Source of the DNA: Clostridia bacterium
Lineage (GTDB): Bacteria; Bacillota; Clostridia; Oscillospirales; CAG-272
Assembly: GCA_029010655.1 (NCBI GenBank)
Contig: JAQXKW010000150.1
Location: 1 to 16,682 of the forward strand
Reading direction: 5' to 3'
Length of the DNA: 16,682 bases
The notes under the pieces are model-generated. The model saw only the letters and a list, made by a program, of their open reading frames with translations. It did no database searches and was not told the origin of the DNA. Shown here piece after piece: positions 1 through 6,368 of this stretch. The translations under genes and the position numbers were made by a program. Within the stretch, counting starts at the first letter, position 1. Every line of letters begins with the position of its first letter.

Positions 1-258
1 GCCATCGTTGTTCTCGCCGAGAGCCTCGGTCAGCGCCTTGGAAAACTGGTCGGCACAGGAGGTGTTTTTATATCCGCAGGTGTTGCCCCTGAGAATTTCC
101 GCAATTTTTGCGGCGTCCTCACCCTCGCAAAGCTTTGATACTGCTTTCAGGTTTCCGTTGCACCCGTTTTTGAACGCCACGTTGTGTATTCTTCCGTCCT
201 CAAGGTCGAAGCTGACCTCCGTGGCGCAGGTACCCTTCATTTTGTACGTATATCTCAT
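1..258 (-). CDS. TSCPD-domain protein (TIGR03905-like), 3' end cut by window
   Basis: 86 codons are open from an ATG at 256-258 to the window edge with no stop, so the C-terminus lies outside. The protein begins MRYTYKMKGTCATEV and carries GCNGNLKAVSKL at residues 32-43 and a cysteine motif near 60-70. This matches my recollection of the small (about 80-90 residue) clostridial TSCPD family related to the C-terminal region of vitamin B12-dependent ribonucleotide reductases. The family's biochemical role is not established; its conserved cysteines (11, 33, 61, 68) suggest metal or redox chemistry. The signature is TSCAD at 66-70 rather than TSCPD. A ribosome binding site, CGGAG, sits 6 nt upstream of the ATG, and a GC-rich hairpin lies just before it. 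The gene is separated from the DUF4097-like gene by 142 bp and is probably transcribed separately. The family call is firm; function is unknown. Confidence 0.85.
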   Translation of the reverse strand, partial: MRYTYKMKGTCATEVSFDLEDGRIHNVAFKNGCNGNLKAVSKLCEGEDAAKIAEILRGNTCGYKNTSCADQFSKALTEALGENNDG

Positions 259-271
259 TTTAATCTCCGTT

Positions 272-288
272 CCGCCGCCCTGCGGCGG
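272..288 (-). promoter_or_regulatory. GC-only hairpin in the TSCPD gene leader
   Basis: CCGCCGC (272-278) and GCGGCGG (282-288) form a perfect 7-bp all-GC stem with a 3-nt loop. On the minus strand the stem ends two nucleotides before the CGGAG ribosome binding site of the TSCPD gene. It could affect ribosome access or mRNA stability. No T-run follows on either strand, so it does not look like a terminator. The structure is directly visible; its regulatory role is inference. Confidence 0.4.
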
Positions 289-302
289 CACAAATTGTTT
301 TG

Positions 303-385
303 AAATTCTCCTGTGTTTCCGAAGGAAGGAGAATTTGGGCGTGAAATAACCGCACGAAGGACTCGGGTTAACGTAATTTTCACGC
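303..385. repeat. Two adjacent inverted repeats in the intergenic region
   Basis: The 142-bp gap between the DUF4097-like gene and the TSCPD gene holds two dyads. The first pairs AAATTCTCCT (303-312) with AGGAGAATTT (327-336), a perfect 10-bp stem with a smaller TTCC/GGAA stem (317-320 with 324-327) starting in its loop. The second pairs GCGTGAAATAACC (339-351) with GGTTA (366-370) plus TTTCACGC (378-385), a 13-bp stem interrupted by a 7-nt bulge (371-377). On the minus strand neither is followed by a T-run, so they are not obvious terminators of the DUF4097-like gene. On the plus strand the second is followed by a T-rich stretch (386-402), but no plus-strand gene is present. They could be operators or leader structures of the TSCPD gene. 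Confidence 0.4.
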
Positions 386-400
386 TATTTTCCTTCTTTT

Positions 401-1369
401 TCACTTGTCCCCTTTTTCGTCGCCGTCCTCCTCCTGCTGTGCATCGGGCAGGGGCGTGTTCAAATCTACGGAAAGGTCGGCGCCGGTAATCCTTACATAC
501 GCCGTCTCCCCGTCCCCTTCGTTTTCTTTTTCGGGGGTGTATTTATAGGTGTCTATATAGTCTGCACAGCCGTCAATAACAAGCTTTCCCACGGAATTAA
601 CCTCTACGGAAAACTCCCCGTCCTCAAGGGGCGAATATTCAAGGGCGGCGCTTCCCGTTCTTATTACCACGTCGCAGTTTTTCGCTTTTATGTTCTCCGC
701 CGTAAGAACTGCTGTCTGAGATTTCACGCTGACGGTTTGGGCGCTGACGTTTTCCATTGATACCGTTGACGAGGACGTCCCCGCCGTGCTGACGCTCACC
801 GCCGACGTGGTAGACACGCCGCTTACGGTTACGCTTCCGCTTCCCACGCTGATATTATAGTCGGTGGGGGTGTCAAGGTTTGTAACGGTGACCTTTCCGC
901 TTTCAACGGTCAGGTCAAACGCCTTAACCTTAACATCCTCTGCAAGATACACATTGATAATCCCGCCGTTTGCGTCGCCGCCCGAGCGGATAAGATAACG
1001 GAGCCCCTTAAAGGTAAAGCCGCTTTCCCAAAACCTGAGGGCTGAGGAAACGTCGGGGCTTTCCCTGAAGGTTACCATGGCGTTGCTGCTTGTAAAGGTG
1101 CTGAGATTTTCGTTGAAATTTATAACCTCAATATATGACCTTTCCGCTTTGCCGATAATATTTATCTGAGCCTTTACCGCATTAAAATTAACTCTGCCTA
1201 TATCGGAGTCTCCGAAATAGTATGTATAGCATCTGCCCTGCTCCGTATTTTCGGGAAAAATCTGCTCTCCTGCGGCAGAGCCTACCGCCGCCCCCGCAAG
1301 GCACAGTATTATGCCGAGAAAAACTACTGCGGCAGAGGTAATAAGAAATACCTTTGTTCTTCTTTTCAC
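401..1369 (-). CDS. DUF4097-like membrane-anchored beta-repeat protein
   Basis: 322 residues. The start chosen is GTG at 1367-1369, which overlaps the TGA of the upstream HAAS-like gene as GTGA. A longer reading frame begins at 1525 but lies almost entirely inside the upstream gene, and an AGGAG sits 11 nt before the GTG. The protein has a short basic N-terminus, one hydrophobic segment at about 7-31, then an extracytoplasmic region rich in V, S, T and G with repeated SVTVSG-like strands (about 150-260), as in the DUF4097/adhesin-like beta-solenoid fold. The last 20 or so residues are acidic and low in complexity. In Firmicutes such proteins usually follow a HAAS/DUF1700 protein and are suspected to act in envelope-stress signalling. 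That context is present here, and translational coupling implies paired synthesis. The exact function is unknown. Confidence 0.75.
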   Translation of the reverse strand: MKRRTKVFLITSAAVVFLGIILCLAGAAVGSAAGEQIFPENTEQGRCYTYYFGDSDIGRVNFNAVKAQINIIGKAERSYIEVINFNENLSTFTSSNAMVTFRESPDVSSALRFWESGFTFKGLRYLIRSGGDANGGIINVYLAEDVKVKAFDLTVESGKVTVTNLDTPTDYNISVGSGSVTVSGVSTTSAVSVSTAGTSSSTVSMENVSAQTVSVKSQTAVLTAENIKAKNCDVVIRTGSAALEYSPLEDGEFSVEVNSVGKLVIDGCADYIDTYKYTPEKENEGDGETAYVRITGADLSVDLNTPLPDAQQEEDGDEKGDK

Positions 1370-2304
1370 AGTCTGTTGCACTCCTCTCTGAAGCGCTCCG
1401 TCAGATGTCCTATACGGCGGAGAACCACTCCCCAAAACGCCAGAACCTCCTTTAAGAGATACGGAAGGGTTTTTGCGGCAAAGCCGTATGTTAAGAAAGA
1501 CAGCACCATAGTTACTCCGATACACGCCACGCCGATGCCCATTTCATAAAGACCCGTGCCCGTATAGCCGCCGAAAATCTTGACCGCTCCGTAAATAAGT
1601 CCCACGAAAAAGCCCGCTCCGCCTGCGGCAACCTCCGCAAGCACCAAAGCAAAGGTAAGCGTAATAAATGCGCATATGGCGCACACGGACAAAACGAACA
1701 GCACGGCTAAAACCGCCGCCGACGCAAGCGTCAAAGGTGAGGTCAGCACCGCCGCACACCAAAAAATGGCGTTCCCTCTGGGGGTCATAACCGTTTTTTC
1801 CTTAATTGCGCTGTCGTCCCCGAGAATTATTTCCTGCGGCTCCTCCGCCGCCGTTTTTACGGGAAGAATCGTGTTTCGGGTGTCTCCCATAGACCCCTCC
1901 GGCACGGGGGCAGGCTTTGACACGTCAAAGGTTCTGGTCACCCCGGGCATCTCTCCCGTAACGGCGCCTGACGGAGAAGGGGTTGTGACGGTTCTTGTTT
2001 TTGTGAGACTGTCGGCGGAGGTGTCCGCGTCTGCGCCCTCAGTCCCGGCAAAAGAGCGGCTCGCTCCCTTTTCCTGCCTCAGTACAGAGCGCTCCTTTGC
2101 AAGGTTTTTCTTTTTTATTATGTCGGCGAGACTTTCCGTAAGATCGGCAAAGTCGTCGGGGGATTTATACTCCGTAATTTCTCTCAGATCGTCTTCAGTC
2201 AGAGTTTTGGCAAGGGTTAAAACGTGGCTGACAGCGTCTTCCTTGCTTATGCCCCTGTCCATCAGCGACGCCGCAAGATTTGCGGAAAAGTCTTTAACCG
2301 TCAT
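1366..2304 (-). CDS. HAAS/DUF1700-like multi-pass membrane protein
   Basis: 312 residues, starting at an ATG preceded by AAAGGAG at 6 nt. Residues 1-68 form a predicted soluble helical domain (KDFSANLAASLMDRGISKE and so on) resembling the HAAS/DUF1700 N-terminal domain. Residues 70-175 are a Thr/Pro/Ala/Glu-rich linker of low complexity. Residues 178-280 hold three or four hydrophobic segments with many Ala and Gly, and residues 281-312 form a basic amphipathic tail. The gene is the first of a pair coupled to the DUF4097-like gene. In many Firmicutes a PadR-type repressor precedes this pair. None is seen here; the upstream neighbour is the divergent trmB. The usual DUF1700 protein is shorter (roughly 180-220 residues), so the long linker is unusual. 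A role in membrane-stress sensing is inference from family context. Confidence 0.7.
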   Translation of the reverse strand: MTVKDFSANLAASLMDRGISKEDAVSHVLTLAKTLTEDDLREITEYKSPDDFADLTESLADIIKKKNLAKERSVLRQEKGASRSFAGTEGADADTSADSLTKTRTVTTPSPSGAVTGEMPGVTRTFDVSKPAPVPEGSMGDTRNTILPVKTAAEEPQEIILGDDSAIKEKTVMTPRGNAIFWCAAVLTSPLTLASAAVLAVLFVLSVCAICAFITLTFALVLAEVAAGGAGFFVGLIYGAVKIFGGYTGTGLYEMGIGVACIGVTMVLSFLTYGFAAKTLPYLLKEVLAFWGVVLRRIGHLTERFREECNRL

Positions 2305-2382
2305 TGAGCGCTCCTTTCTGAAATACTGTGAGAAATGTATGGATTTTCGTCTTAAATTATGATATACTTCTATTACAATACT

Positions 2383-2411
2383 ATATTAGCAAAATACGGG
2401 AGATTTTTCAA
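2383..2411 (-). promoter_or_regulatory. Candidate sigma-A promoter for the HAAS-DUF4097 pair
   Basis: On the minus strand TTGAAA (2406-2411) and TAATAT (2383-2388) are separated by exactly 17 nt. They match 5 of 6 and 4 of 6 positions of the -35 and -10 consensus. Transcription would start near 2376, giving a leader of about 70 nt. The -35 element and spacer overlap the ribosome binding site (GGGAG, 2398-2402) of the divergent trmB. The region is AT-rich and also has weak plus-strand candidates such as TACAAT at 2374-2379. Consensus matching only. Confidence 0.35.
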
Positions 2412-2412
2412 T

Positions 2413-3135
2413 ATGAGAATGAGAAAAAAACGCAGATGCGCCGAAAGAATGACCGCATTATCCGCACTTTTTACCGACGCCGACAATTTTTCGCAGGACG
2501 TTTTTTCAGAGAATCTCCCGCTTCGCATGGAGATAGGGTGCGGAAAAGGCGATTTTATATGCGCTCTTTCAAAAAAAGAGCCGCAGTATAACTATATTGC
2601 CGTTGAAAAGGTTGAGGATGTGGCAGTTGTGGCGGCAGAAAAATACGCCCGTACCCGAGGTCTCGGCGACCTTGACGGACACGGGGCGTGGAAAGCGCCT
2701 GACGGAAGCGTTTATAACGGGGTGCGCTGGGAAATACCCGCCGAAATGCGGGGAAACGTGCGGTTTATGCGCTGTGACGCATCGCATATTTCCGAATACT
2801 TCCCCGAGGGCTCCTTTGACGCAATTTATGCAAATTTCAGCGATCCGTGGCCGAAAAAGGGCTATCAAAACCGCCGTCTCACCCACCCGGATTTCTTAAA
2901 GCAGTACATATATCTGCTGAAATCGGGCGGAAAATTCGTTTTCAAAACCGACAACAGGGACCTTTTCGATTTCTCTCTTGAGTCCCTTCAGGGCGAGAGC
3001 GCTTTTGAAATCACCTTTGTCAGCCGTGACCTGCATAAAAGCGAGCGCGCCGCCGAAAACATTATGACGGAATACGAGCGGAATTTCTCGGAAAAGGGAG
3101 TTCCCATAAACTGCGTTGAGGCGCACAAAAAATAA
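2413..3135 (+). CDS. trmB: tRNA (guanine-N7-)-methyltransferase
   Basis: Transfers a methyl group from SAM to N7 of G46 in the variable loop of tRNAs; cytosolic. 240 residues from the ATG at 2413, chosen because TrmB proteins typically begin MRMRKK and GGGAG lies 10 nt upstream; an in-frame ATG at 2359 lacks both. Visible motifs are the SAM-binding MEIGCGKGDF at 39-48, the family signature NFSDPWPKK at 141-149 followed by RRLTHPDFL, FKTDN at 177-181 and NIMTEYE at 216-222. It is longer than the usual 210-220 residues because of an extra stretch at about 81-113 (TRGLGDLDGHGAW and so on) between the SAM-binding half and the NVRFMRCDA strand. It is divergent from the HAAS-like gene and convergent with holA, with 3 nt between the two stop codons. 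Confidence 0.95.
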   Translation: MRMRKKRRCAERMTALSALFTDADNFSQDVFSENLPLRMEIGCGKGDFICALSKKEPQYNYIAVEKVEDVAVVAAEKYARTRGLGDLDGHGAWKAPDGSVYNGVRWEIPAEMRGNVRFMRCDASHISEYFPEGSFDAIYANFSDPWPKKGYQNRRLTHPDFLKQYIYLLKSGGKFVFKTDNRDLFDFSLESLQGESAFEITFVSRDLHKSERAAENIMTEYERNFSEKGVPINCVEAHKK

Positions 3136-3138
3136 GCG

Positions 3139-4194
3139 TTACCTGCGGTTTTGCGCCGGAATGGTACAGATAAACCTTTCAAGCGCCGTATATCCGGGGA
3201 CAGAGCCTTTCATTTTCAGGTCGGCCTCACGGCATCTGCCCAAGGTCGCCGTAAGCTGACGGGGGTTTGCGTTCCGCACGGAATTCATAAAAAGCCCCGC
3301 TCTGTACTCGTGCATTTTCATTTTTTCGGAGATTTCCTTTTTGTCCGCTCCGTCTTCCATAAGACAACAGACCGTGAGCATATCGCAAAGAGACTTTGCT
3401 ACCATGCCCATAACCGCCAAGGGTTCTTCCCTTGCCGCTTTACAGCGGTGAAGGGCTTTTAGTGCTTTTCGCCTGTCTCCGTTCATAACGGCGTTTGCCA
3501 TGGCGAAGGCCTCGTCCTCCTCGTTTACCTCGGAAACGAGCTTTACCGTCTCCCCGTCGATTTCCGTCATGGAATTGGCGAGGGCGTACGCCGCCAGCTT
3601 ATCAAGCTCGCCCGACAGGGCGAACATGGAGCTTCCGCTTCTCATAACCAGTGCTTCTGCGGCGTCGGGGCTCAGCGTTATTCCGTCCTTACCAAGTCTT
3701 CGCCCCATCCATTTTCTAAGCTCTCCCGGCTTCATGCGGCACATATCCACCGGTTTGCAAAGGGCGGAGAGCTTTCTGTATAGGGCGGAGGGCTTTCCCT
3801 TTTCCGGTCTGCCCGGGTCAAAGCCGTCGGGGGGAACTACTATCAGGAGAACTGTCCGCTCCGGGTCGGTTTCTCCGATTATTCTGAGAAGCTCTTCCGT
3901 TTCCCCGTCCGTAAATGCGGAAAGGTCGGCAGAGTACCTTACGAAAACCTTATCCCCCATCATGGGAACTGCGTTTACCGCTTCTTCAAGGCTGTCAAGG
4001 TCGGCAGGCTCTCTTTTCGCCTTTTTCCCCTCCAGCGTGTAGGTGTTCCAGGACGCAATATCTGCGTCCTCGCCCACGGTTTGGGTCTGCGCCCTGCCCC
4101 CGTAAAACTTTTTCAGATATTCTTCTTCACCGTAAAAAAAATAAACGCCGGATAAGCCGTGCTTCAATTCCTGTCTGAACTCTGCTTCATTCAT
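3139..4194 (-). CDS. holA: DNA polymerase III subunit delta
   Basis: Clamp-loader subunit that opens the beta sliding clamp and helps load it on DNA at the replication fork. 351 residues, the usual length for the HolA/YqeN family. The N-terminal VYFFYGEEEYLKK (17-29) matches the degenerate nucleotide-binding strand and loop typical of delta. Other matches are VFVRY near 83, LLIVVPP near 116, the ELDKLAAYA segment near 196 and the C-terminal helical collar domain ending in LERFICTIPAQNRR. A ribosome binding site, AAAGGA, lies 8 nt before the ATG. Its start is only 43 bp from that of tadA, so their promoters must overlap that gap or lie in each other's coding region. The 3' end abuts trmB without an evident terminator. 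Confidence 0.93.
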   Translation of the reverse strand: MNEAEFRQELKHGLSGVYFFYGEEEYLKKFYGGRAQTQTVGEDADIASWNTYTLEGKKAKREPADLDSLEEAVNAVPMMGDKVFVRYSADLSAFTDGETEELLRIIGETDPERTVLLIVVPPDGFDPGRPEKGKPSALYRKLSALCKPVDMCRMKPGELRKWMGRRLGKDGITLSPDAAEALVMRSGSSMFALSGELDKLAAYALANSMTEIDGETVKLVSEVNEEDEAFAMANAVMNGDRRKALKALHRCKAAREEPLAVMGMVAKSLCDMLTVCCLMEDGADKKEISEKMKMHEYRAGLFMNSVRNANPRQLTATLGRCREADLKMKGSVPGYTALERFICTIPAQNRR

Positions 4195-4237
4195 TTCGGG
4201 ATTCCTTTCTCATGCCTTACCGGTTTATGGAGTTTAT

Positions 4238-4723
4238 ATGAGAGATAATTCAAAAGACGAGTATTATATGAACGCCGCATTACAGCTGGCAAAGGAGTGC
4301 GTTTCCACCGACGATGTGCCTGTGGGCGCCCTTATCGTGCGGCACGGGGAAATAATTGCCCGTGGGCGAAACTCCCGTGAAAAAGAGGGAGACGCCACCT
4401 GCCATGCGGAAACCGAGGCGATACGGGAGGCGTGCCGTGTTCTGGGCGGCTGGCATCTTACGGACTGCGAAATGTACGTTACCCTTGAGCCGTGCGCCAT
4501 GTGCGCCGGAGCTATTGTTAACTCCCGAATAGACACCGTAATTATCGGAGCAAGGGAGCCGAAAGGCGGAGCCTTCGGCTCAGCCCTTGATATTACCGCC
4601 GCACCTCTAAACCACAAGCCAAAGGTTGTTTTCGGCGTTCTTCAGGAGGAATGCGCCGCAGTTCTCAGGGACTTTTTCCGCGAAAAACGTGCCAGGGGCA
4701 AGCGCTGGGGAAGTACAGTTTAG
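4238..4723 (+). CDS. tadA: tRNA-specific adenosine deaminase
   Basis: Deaminates adenosine 34 to inosine in the anticodon of tRNA-Arg(ACG); a zinc enzyme of the cytidine/deoxycytidylate deaminase fold. 161 residues, normal for the family. The zinc and proton-shuttle motif is H56-A-E58 (CHAETEAI), and the second motif is PCAMC at 85-89 with C86 and C89. VPVGALIV at 27-34, ARGRN at 41-45 and EPKGGAFGS at 107-115 are also typical. The start is supported by GGAG 5 nt upstream. The last codons run directly into the inverted-repeat block: its first hairpin begins in the penultimate codon and includes the stop. A rightward terminator follows at 4876. It is probably a single-gene transcript. Confidence 0.95.
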   Translation: MRDNSKDEYYMNAALQLAKECVSTDDVPVGALIVRHGEIIARGRNSREKEGDATCHAETEAIREACRVLGGWHLTDCEMYVTLEPCAMCAGAIVNSRIDTVIIGAREPKGGAFGSALDITAAPLNHKPKVVFGVLQEECAAVLRDFFREKRARGKRWGSTV

Positions 4724-4861
4724 GGGGATTTTTGAAAAAATCCCCCTAAAACCCCCAAAAACTTTTAATAAGAAAAGTTTTTCAAGGTTTTTTGGGGTTC
4801 TTAGTACCTTTTTGCAAAAAGGTACTAAGCGGAGTGTGAGGCAGAGCCTCACATGCCGCTT
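4719..4861. repeat. Block of four packed inverted repeats after tadA
   Basis: About 143 bp is almost entirely built of dyads. (1) 4719-4732 pairs with 4737-4750, a perfect 14-bp stem with a GGGGGATTTT core that includes the tadA stop. (2) AAAAACTTTT (4757-4766) pairs with AAAAGTTTTT (4773-4782); alternatively CCCCAAAAA (4753-4761) pairs with TTTTTGGGG (4789-4797) around a shorter CTTTT/AAAAG stem. (3) 4800-4829 is a perfect 30-nt palindrome containing GTACCTTTTT. (4) 4827-4861 pairs AAGCGG with CCGCTT and TGTGAGGC (4835-4842) with GCCTCACA (4846-4853) around a 3-nt loop. No hairpin has a convincing T-tail on either strand. The composition differs from the coding neighbours. The block resembles a dispersed intergenic palindromic repeat (REP/MITE-like), but copy number cannot be judged from one window. 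Confidence 0.75.
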
Positions 4862-4875
4862 TGTATATAGATTGT

Positions 4876-4898
4876 GCTCGGGTTTTCCCGGGCTTTTA
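4876..4898 (+). terminator. Intrinsic terminator for tadA
   Basis: GCTCGGG (4876-4882), a TTTT loop and CCCGGGC (4887-4893) form a 7-bp GC-rich stem with one G-T pair, followed at once by TTTTAT. It is oriented to stop transcription from tadA. It overlaps the stop codon of the convergent RluD-family gene (4896-4898). On the minus strand it lacks a T-run, so it should not serve that gene. Confidence 0.55.
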
Positions 4899-5837
4899 TC
4901 TGCTTCTGAGCAAATTAAGTGTTTTTTCAAAATATTCGGGAAGGGGAGCTTTTACCGTTACTCTCTCGCCCGTTGACGGGTGGGTAAAGCTAAGCTCGCC
5001 TGCGTGGAGGCACTGACCGTTCATAAGTCCGGGGTGCTGTTTTTCAAACTGCGACGGTCTGCCGTACACCGGGTCGAAAATCACGGGGTGGCCGATATGT
5101 GCCATATGGACTCTTATCTGATGTGTTCTGCCCGTTTCAAGCTTCAGGCGAACAAGGGTAAAGCCCCCCAGCTCCTCCACCGTTTCGTAATGGGTAACGG
5201 CTCTGCGCCCTCCCTCTTTTGCCACCGCCATTTTTTTGCGGTCGCTCGGGTGACGGGCGATAGGTGCGTCCACCGTTCCCCTTTCGGGGAGATTTCCCAA
5301 AACCACGGCATAGTACACCCTCGCCATGGAATGGTCCTCAAGCTGTGCGGCAAGGGACAGGTGCGCCGCATTATTTTTTGCGGCGGCGATAAGTCCGCTT
5401 GTGTCTCTGTCTATTCTATGGACTATCCCCGGCCGAATTACTCCGTTAATATCGGAAAGAGAATCTCCGCAATGATAAAGGAGTGCGGAAACCAGCGTTC
5501 CGCTTATATGCCCCGGGGCAGGATGCACCACCATGCCCTGAGGCTTATTTACGACGATAACGTCCTCGTCCTCATATGCCACATCAATAGGAATATTTTC
5601 CGGCACGGCGTCGCAGGGCTGAGGCTCCGGCAGTTCAACGGTGAAAATATCCCCCGCCGCCGCCTTATAATTTTTTCGGCACTCTGCGCCGTTTACGGTG
5701 ACAGCGCCCTTCAAAAGAAGATTTGCGGCGGCGCTTCTTGTAATCTGCGCTTTCTCCGCCGCAAGCACGTCCGCACGCTTGCCTGCGTCCGCCTCCTCTG
5801 CCGTAAAGCTTACGGTGTATTCGTCAGTCTCCGTCAT
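4896..5837 (-). CDS. RluD/YlyB-family 23S rRNA pseudouridine synthase
   Basis: Isomerises uridine to pseudouridine in RNA, most likely in large-subunit rRNA as for RluD. 313 residues from the ATG at 5835-5837; a longer frame to 5891 is possible but lies wholly inside lspA, and the chosen start fits the family length. Residues 19-66 are an S4-like RNA-binding domain. The catalytic motif HRIDRDTSGL is at 140-149 with D143 as the nucleophile, preceded by VVNKPQGMVVHP at 95-106. The typical RTHQIRVH motif follows in the C-terminal half. The start lies 14 nt inside the 3' end of lspA, so translation is probably coupled; the upstream GGACGGAC is a poor ribosome binding site. lspA followed by this family (ylyB in Bacillus) is a conserved Firmicute pair. 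Confidence 0.92.
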   Translation of the reverse strand: MTETDEYTVSFTAEEADAGKRADVLAAEKAQITRSAAANLLLKGAVTVNGAECRKNYKAAAGDIFTVELPEPQPCDAVPENIPIDVAYEDEDVIVVNKPQGMVVHPAPGHISGTLVSALLYHCGDSLSDINGVIRPGIVHRIDRDTSGLIAAAKNNAAHLSLAAQLEDHSMARVYYAVVLGNLPERGTVDAPIARHPSDRKKMAVAKEGGRRAVTHYETVEELGGFTLVRLKLETGRTHQIRVHMAHIGHPVIFDPVYGRPSQFEKQHPGLMNGQCLHAGELSFTHPSTGERVTVKAPLPEYFEKTLNLLRSR

Positions 5838-6342
5838 TTTGTCCGTCCGCCGCACTCTCGCCCGATGATAATGCCGCCGCTTTTGCTTCACGGCTTTCCT
5901 TCACCGAGCTTACAATAACATATACAATCAGTATTCCGCAGGCAACGCAAACAAAGGCATCCGCCACGTTGAACACGGCAAAGTTTACAAACTCCACCTC
6001 AAAAAAGTCCACCACGTAGCCGTTTACCGTTCTGTCTATCATATTGCCGATGCCGCCGCCCACTATCATTCCAAGCGCCGTTTTCAGCCACATATTTTTC
6101 GGCTTTGTGCGCCACATATACACGATTATGGCAACAATGGCAATAACGGACACCGCCATGAACACCCATCTGTGGTCTGCAAGCATACCGAAGGCGGCGC
6201 CTCTGTTTTTTATATAGGTCAGGTGGAACAGTCCGTCTATACACCGGACGGTCGCGCCCTCCGCAATATACTGCACCACCAGGTATTTTGAAAGCTGGTC
6301 AAGAATTATGACCGCAAGGCACACCAAAAGGCTGTATATCAT
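5824..6342 (-). CDS. lspA: Lipoprotein signal peptidase (signal peptidase II)
   Basis: Membrane aspartic protease that cleaves the signal peptide of prolipoproteins before the lipid-modified cysteine. 172 residues, slightly long because of a hydrophilic tail (150-172). Four hydrophobic segments are visible (about 3-25, 58-77, 86-104, 122-146). Conserved motifs are ILDQLSK at 13-19 (D15), NRGAAF at 46-51, GNMIDR at 99-104 (N100, D103), VVDFF at 110-114 and FNVADA at 124-129 (N125, D128). D103 and D128 correspond to the catalytic pair in the family. AGGA lies 5 nt before the ATG. It sits between divIVA (26-bp gap) and the pseudouridine synthase (14-bp overlap). A foldase gene in the same run encodes a signal sequence ending in Cys, a possible substrate. 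Confidence 0.95.
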   Translation of the reverse strand: MIYSLLVCLAVIILDQLSKYLVVQYIAEGATVRCIDGLFHLTYIKNRGAAFGMLADHRWVFMAVSVIAIVAIIVYMWRTKPKNMWLKTALGMIVGGGIGNMIDRTVNGYVVDFFEVEFVNFAVFNVADAFVCVACGILIVYVIVSSVKESREAKAAALSSGESAADGQNDGD

Positions 6343-6368
6343 CTGCGTCCTGCCTTTCTGCGGATTGT

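Noticed and set aside
8..349. Plus-strand reading frame of 113 codons
   Set aside because: It is antisense to the recognisable TSCPD gene and runs through its leader hairpins; the translation matches no family I recognise.
1370..1525. N-terminal extension of the DUF4097-like protein
   Set aside because: It lies inside the HAAS-like coding region in another frame; the GTG at 1369 sits directly before the basic residues and membrane segment and overlaps the upstream stop.
1676..2362. 228-codon plus-strand frame opposite the HAAS-like gene
   Set aside because: Shadow of a low-complexity coding region; no start context and no recognisable domain.
4719..4861. CRISPR array
   Set aside because: The repeats are palindromic and differ from each other; there is no regular repeat-spacer periodicity and no cas gene.
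4876..4893. Terminator for the leftward pseudouridine synthase gene
   Set aside because: On the minus strand the hairpin is followed by ACAATC and not a T-run.
4607..4976. Open frames on both strands across the inverted-repeat block
   Set aside because: They are made of translated palindromes, overlap tadA and the pseudouridine synthase, and have no ribosome binding site.
4980..5918. 312-codon plus-strand frame opposite the pseudouridine synthase
   Set aside because: The opposite strand carries the full set of RluD-family motifs, so this is an antisense artefact.
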